Assembly: GCA_028292565.1 (NCBI GenBank)
Contig: JAQGMD010000096.1
Coordinates: forward strand, 1 to 10,055
Source: Burkholderia sp.
GTDB lineage: Bacteria; Pseudomonadota; Gammaproteobacteria; Burkholderiales; Burkholderiaceae
DNA: 10,055 nt
Reading direction: 5' to 3'
The first letter of the stretch is position 1. Each line of letters begins with the position of its first letter. Below the pieces are notes generated by a model. That model did no database searches and was not told the DNA's origin. It was given only the letters and a program-made list of their open reading frames with translations. The position numbers and the translations under genes are program-made. Shown piece after piece: positions 7,218-10,055 of this stretch.

Positions 7218-7246
7218 ATTGTACGCCGTGAATGATTTCCTCACAT
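7218..7246 (-). promoter_or_regulatory. Candidate promoter of the transporter-SDR operon
   Basis: On the minus strand, TACAAT (7223 down to 7218) is a 5-of-6 match to the sigma-70 -10 box. At 17-bp spacing the -35 would be ATGTGA (7246-7241), only 3 of 6. Transcription would begin at about 7209-7212, practically on the start codon at 7209. No other promoter was seen in the gap 7210-7289. Confidence 0.38.
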
Positions 7247-7289
7247 TGCGCACATGGGAGTCGCGGGAGGCATCTCCCCTTGCTGTCCC

Positions 7290-8822
7290 TTATCGCTTCA
7301 GGAGGGAGCCGAGCACGCCACGTATGATTTCACGGCCGACCTGCGACCCGATGCTGCGCGCTGCGGACTTGACGATCGCTTCGACGACCGTGTCCTTGCG
7401 ACGGGAGGAACCTCCTCCTCCGAACAGGCCGCCCAGCATATCGGTCATTGAGCCGCCGCTGGTCCCCGCAGGGGCCTGACCAGCGCTGGTTTCCGCAGGC
7501 GCGTTTCCGGCCGGCTTCGACGGTGCGGAGTCGGGCTGCTTCGCGACCACGCGCCCTTTCAGTTTTTCATAAGCGGACTCGCGGTCTACGACTTTTTCAT
7601 AGACCCCGGCGACCAGGGAATTGGCGATGATTTCGCGGCGCTCGACGTCGGAGACCGGGCCGATCTGCGATGCCGGTGGAATGATGTATGCGCGCTCGAC
7701 CATGCCGGGCCGGCCCTTTTCATCAAGGAAGGACACCAGCGCCTCGCCGACTTCGAGTTCGGTGATGACCTGGGCCGTATCCAGCTTCGGATTGGGGCGG
7801 AAGGTCTCCGCCGCCGCCTGCACCGCTTTCTGGTCGCGCGGCGTGTAGGCACGCAAGGCGTGCTGGACCCGGTTACCGAGCTGGCCGAGCACGGTGTCGG
7901 GAATATCGAGCGGGTTCTGCGTGACGAAATAAACGCCGACGCCCTTGGAGCGGATCAGGCGCACCACCTGCTCGATCTTCTGCAGCAGCGGCTTGGGCGC
8001 TTCGTCGAACAGCAGATGCGCTTCGTCGAAGAAAAACACCAGTTTCGGTTTGTCGAGGTCGCCCACCTCGGGTAATTGTTCGAACAGCTCCGACAGCATC
8101 CACAGCAGGAAGATCGCATACAGGCGCGGCGAGTTGAGCAGCTTGTCGGCCGCCAGGATATTGACGACTCCCTTGCCGTTGCCGTCGGTTTGCATGAAAT
8201 CGTCGATATTGAGCATCGGCTCGCCGAAGAAGCGGTTGCCGCCCTGCTCATCGATCGCAATCAGCCCGCGCTGGATGGCGCCGACACTCGCGGCTGAAAT
8301 ATTGCCGTATTCGGACTGGAACTCAGACGCGTTTTCGCCGACGTGCTGCAGCATTGCGCGCAAGTCCTTGATATCGAGCAGCAGCAGGCCGTTGTCGTCG
8401 GCGATCTTGAACGCCAGCTGCAATACACCCTGCTGGATATCGTTCAGGTTCAGCATACGCGCCAGCAGCAACGGACCGAGGTCGGAAATGGTCGCCCGTA
8501 CCGGATGTCCTTTCTCGCCGAACACATCCCAGAATGTCACCGGGCAGCCGGCCCACGCCGGCTCGTCGAGCTTGAGTTGGTCGAGGCGCTGCTTGATGCG
8601 GCCGGTAGCCGACCCCGCTCGCGCAAGGCCAGAAAGGTCGCCCTTCACATCTGCCATGAACACCGGCACGCCGGCGCCCGACAGGGCTTGCGCCATTGCT
8701 TGCAGCGTGACCGTTTTACCGGTCCCGGTAGCTCCGGTGATGCAACCATGGCGATTGGCGAGATTCGACAACAGCGCCAGTTCTTTCTCTTCGTTCTTCG
8801 CGATCAGCAGTGGAGTCGACAT
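7290..8822 (-). CDS. HerA-like/DUF853 family ATPase, YjgR type (510 aa)
   Basis: Cytoplasmic P-loop ATPase of the HerA/FtsK-like superfamily, closest in layout to E. coli YjgR (DUF853), whose role is not established. Walker A is GATGTGKT at 30-37; Walker B is [13 protein letters not shown] with DEAH at 266-269; the following strand ends [13 protein letters not shown] (297-309), a sensor-like motif; a likely arginine finger lies in [11 protein letters not shown] (315-325). Residues about 428-475 form a low-complexity Ala/Pro/Gly/Ser linker, followed by a helical tail (477-510) with two Gly-rich stretches ([10 protein letters not shown] and [13 protein letters not shown]). The frame stays open upstream to an ATG at 8915, but ATG 8822 is chosen: it gives the family N-terminus [10 protein letters not shown], a length near the ~500 residues of YjgR, and lies downstream of a good promoter (8871-8899) that the longer form would contain. 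No strong Shine-Dalgarno is visible. Confidence 0.92.
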   Translation of the reverse strand: MSTPLLIAKNEEKELALLSNLANRHGCITGATGTGKTVTLQAMAQALSGAGVPVFMADVKGDLSGLARAGSATGRIKQRLDQLKLDEPAWAGCPVTFWDVFGEKGHPVRATISDLGPLLLARMLNLNDIQQGVLQLAFKIADDNGLLLLDIKDLRAMLQHVGENASEFQSEYGNISAASVGAIQRGLIAIDEQGGNRFFGEPMLNIDDFMQTDGNGKGVVNILAADKLLNSPRLYAIFLLWMLSELFEQLPEVGDLDKPKLVFFFDEAHLLFDEAPKPLLQKIEQVVRLIRSKGVGVYFVTQNPLDIPDTVLGQLGNRVQHALRAYTPRDQKAVQAAAETFRPNPKLDTAQVITELEVGEALVSFLDEKGRPGMVERAYIIPPASQIGPVSDVERREIIANSLVAGVYEKVVDRESAYEKLKGRVVAKQPDSAPSKPAGNAPAETSAGQAPAGTSGGSMTDMLGGLFGGGGSSRRKDTVVEAIVKSAARSIGSQVGREIIRGVLGSLLKR

Positions 8823-8870
8823 GGTTTTATGGGTTTCCCAGGAGATTTTGGAGGGGGGCGCTATGGTAAA

Positions 8871-8899
8871 ATTGTAGATTGATTCCAGACTGTTAACAA
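8871..8899 (-). promoter_or_regulatory. Sigma-70-type promoter for the HerA-like ATPase gene
   Basis: The minus strand carries TTGTTA (8899-8894), a 17-bp spacer and TACAAT (8876-8871): 4 of 6 and 5 of 6 matches with ideal spacing. Transcription would begin near 8864, giving a leader of about 40 nt before ATG 8822. A protein starting at ATG 8915 could not be made from this transcript. Confidence 0.6.
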
Positions 8900-8920
8900 T
8901 TAATTTTGATGCCATAAATA

Positions 8921-8939
8921 CATTAGAAAGACATTAGAA
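8921..8939 (+). repeat. CATTAGAA direct repeat at 11-bp spacing over the yebC -35 region
   Basis: CATTAGAA occurs at 8921-8928 and again at 8932-8939, start to start 11 bp, close to one helical turn. The copies flank and overlap the proposed -35 of yebC (8928-8933). The arrangement suits a protein binding two sites on one DNA face, but an 8-bp repeat in AT-rich DNA can also arise by chance. Confidence 0.4.
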
Positions 8940-8956
8940 GCGGGCGTCAGGATAAT
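8928..8956 (+). promoter_or_regulatory. Sigma-70-type promoter for yebC
   Basis: AAGACA (8928-8933), a 17-bp spacer and GATAAT (8951-8956) match the -35 and -10 consensus at 4 of 6 and 5 of 6 positions. Transcription would start near 8963, leaving a short leader of about 18 nt with a GAAGAAAG ribosome-binding site before ATG 8981. It is back to back with the HerA-side promoter, with 28 bp between the two -35 boxes. Confidence 0.5.
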
Positions 8957-8980
8957 CTATCACCTCGAAGAAAGATCACC

Positions 8981-9706
8981 ATGGCTGGACATAGCAAATG
9001 GGCCAATATTAAACACAAAAAGGCTGCGACCGATGCGAAGCGCGGCAAGATCTGGACTCGCCTGATCAAGGAAATCACCGTCGCGGCGCGCCTGGGCGGC
9101 GGCGATATCGCAAGCAATCCGCGCCTGCGCCTGGCAATCGACAAAGCTGCCGACGCCAATATGCCTAAGGATAACGTGACCCGTGCGATCCAGCGCGGCA
9201 GCGGTGGCCTGGAGGGCGTCAACTATGAAGAGATCCGCTACGAGGGCTACGGCATCAATGGCGCGGCCATCATCGTTGATTGCATGACTGACAACCGTGT
9301 GCGCACCGTGGCTGAAGTGCGGCATGCGTTTTCCAAGTTCGGCGGCAATATGGGCACCGAGGGTTCGGTGGCGTTTCTGTTCAAGCATTGCGGCCAGCTG
9401 TTCTTTGCCCCGGGTGTCAACGAAGATGCGCTGATGGAAGCGGCGCTCGAAGCCGGCGCGGAAGACGTGCTGACCGACGACGAGGGCGGCATTGAAGTCA
9501 TCACCCCGCCGCACGATCTTTCCGCAGTCAAGGACGCGCTCGAGAAAGCCGGATTCAAGTCCGAAATGGCAGAAGTCGCCATGAAGCCATCAACCGAAAC
9601 CGTGTTTACCGGCGACGACGCGTTGAAGATGCAAAAATTGCTGGACGCGCTGGAGAATCTGGATGACGTGCAAGAGATCTATACCAATGCAATAATCGAC
9701 GCATAA
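8981..9706 (+). CDS. yebC: YebC/PmpR/TACO1 family protein (241 aa)
   Basis: Cytoplasmic protein of the widely conserved YebC/TACO1 family. Members have been described as DNA-binding transcriptional regulators (PmpR in Pseudomonas) and, for TACO1 and some bacterial YebC proteins, as factors that aid translation; the sequence does not decide which applies. The N-terminus [20 protein letters not shown] is the family signature. Other conserved blocks are [20 protein letters not shown] (46-65), [20 protein letters not shown] (87-106) and [16 protein letters not shown] (about 118-133). The length is normal for the family and the frame is intact. The start is unambiguous from the signature; GAAGAAAG just upstream is a modest ribosome-binding site. 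It is divergent from the HerA-like gene, with its own candidate promoter, and is followed 79 nt later by purD. That yebC-purD order, as I recall it, is common in Oxalobacteraceae and relatives; cotranscription is likely, as no terminator was seen in the gap. Confidence 0.97.
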   Translation: MAGHSKWANIKHKKAATDAKRGKIWTRLIKEITVAARLGGGDIASNPRLRLAIDKAADANMPKDNVTRAIQRGSGGLEGVNYEEIRYEGYGINGAAIIVDCMTDNRVRTVAEVRHAFSKFGGNMGTEGSVAFLFKHCGQLFFAPGVNEDALMEAALEAGAEDVLTDDEGGIEVITPPHDLSAVKDALEKAGFKSEMAEVAMKPSTETVFTGDDALKMQKLLDALENLDDVQEIYTNAIIDA

Positions 9707-9785
9707 GATTCCGCAAAACTGCTTCACTCACATTAAAGAAGTCCGGGTTACCGTACCTGCACTGAAAGAAACATTCCTAATCCCA

Positions 9786-10055
9786 ATGAAAATTCTGGTA
9801 ATCGGTTCAGGCGGCCGCGAACATGCCCTGGCTTGGAAGCTTGCACAATCCGAGCGGATACAAATGGTTTACGTGGCGCCCGGCAACGGCGGCACCGCGC
9901 TCGATCCGCGCCTGAAGAACGTCGACATCACCGATCCGCTCGGGCTCGTGCAGTTCGCGATCAAGGAGCACATTGCCTTAACCGTGGTAGGCCCGGAAAC
10001 GCCGTTAGCCGCCGGGATCGTCAATATCTTCCGCGAAAACAACCTGAGAATTTTT
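9786..10055 (+). CDS. purD: Phosphoribosylamine--glycine ligase (GAR synthetase), N-terminal 90 codons
   Basis: Second step of de novo purine synthesis: ATP-dependent joining of glycine to 5-phosphoribosylamine to give glycinamide ribonucleotide, in the cytosol. The window holds exactly 90 codons of an expected 420-430, covering most of the N-terminal pre-ATP-grasp domain. Recognition rests on the canonical start MKILVIGSGGREHALAWKL, with the glycine loop GSGGREHA (8-15), on VYVAPGNGGTA (28-38) and on the VVGPETPLAAGIVN block (about 68-81). The ATP-grasp part lies beyond the right edge. The start ATG 9786 matches the family; the upstream GAAAGAA lies rather far away, so the ribosome-binding site is weak. 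The frame is open to the edge and no defect is visible. The PurD context with YebC is inherited genome order rather than a functional pathway link. Confidence 0.97.
   Translation, partial: MKILVIGSGGREHALAWKLAQSERIQMVYVAPGNGGTALDPRLKNVDITDPLGLVQFAIKEHIALTVVGPETPLAAGIVNIFRENNLRIF

Noticed and set aside
7240..7289. GGGAG/CTCCC hairpin after the HerA-like gene, considered as a terminator
   Set aside because: Five-bp stem with no T-run; too weak to call.
7945..8877. 310-codon plus-strand open frame opposite the HerA-like ATPase gene
   Set aside because: Serine- and arginine-rich composition without motifs; the opposite strand carries clear Walker A and B motifs.
1..10055. Search for a mobile element, CRISPR array, toxin-antitoxin or defence system, including the HerA-like ATPase as a possible defence gene
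   Set aside because: No nuclease partner (such as NurA or a SIR2/DUF4297-type gene) lies next to the HerA-like gene, no repeats-and-spacers pattern or transposase was seen, and the neighbours are housekeeping genes; the ATPase fits the common YjgR type.

Overview
The window looks like ordinary chromosomal DNA of a betaproteobacterium, most likely order Burkholderiales (Oxalobacteraceae or a close relative). This is inferred from gene content (E. coli-type PepN, a DUF1631 protein, yebC directly followed by purD), from the codon use of a moderately GC-rich genome, and from protein resemblance. No transposase, integrase, tRNA, rRNA, CRISPR array or phage gene was found.

Layout, left to right. 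(1) Minus strand 1-1358: most of pepN, running off the left edge. (2) Plus strand 1430-1771 and 1871-2479: two small predicted outer-membrane lipoproteins, the second a DUF4136 protein, separated by a hairpin. (3) Minus strand 2537-4684: a large DUF1631 protein with a glycine-rich linker, converging on the DUF4136 gene. (4) Minus strand: mgsA (5012-5413) followed 27 nt later by a 50-residue single-pass membrane protein gene (4832-4984). (5) Minus strand: an EamA-type transporter (6298-7209) followed after 8 nt by an SDR oxidoreductase gene (5510-6289) that carries an in-frame TAA. (6) Minus strand 7290-8822: a HerA-like/DUF853 ATPase of the YjgR type. (7) Divergently on the plus strand: yebC (8981-9706), then the first 90 codons of purD (9786 to the right edge).

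How the genes work together. Most are housekeeping functions: peptide breakdown (PepN), the methylglyoxal bypass (MgsA), a translation/transcription-associated factor (YebC) and purine synthesis (PurD). The transporter and SDR genes look translationally coupled, since the SDR ribosome-binding site overlaps the transporter stop codon. The HerA-like and yebC genes share a 158-bp divergent control region with a plausible sigma-70 promoter in each direction. The HerA-side promoter also settles the start codon of that gene.

I found no convincing new multi-gene system. The points most worth a second look are the nonsense codon in the SDR gene together with its missing Tyr/Lys catalytic pair, the small membrane protein behind mgsA, the possible leaderless start of the transporter, and an 11-bp-spaced direct repeat over the yebC promoter.
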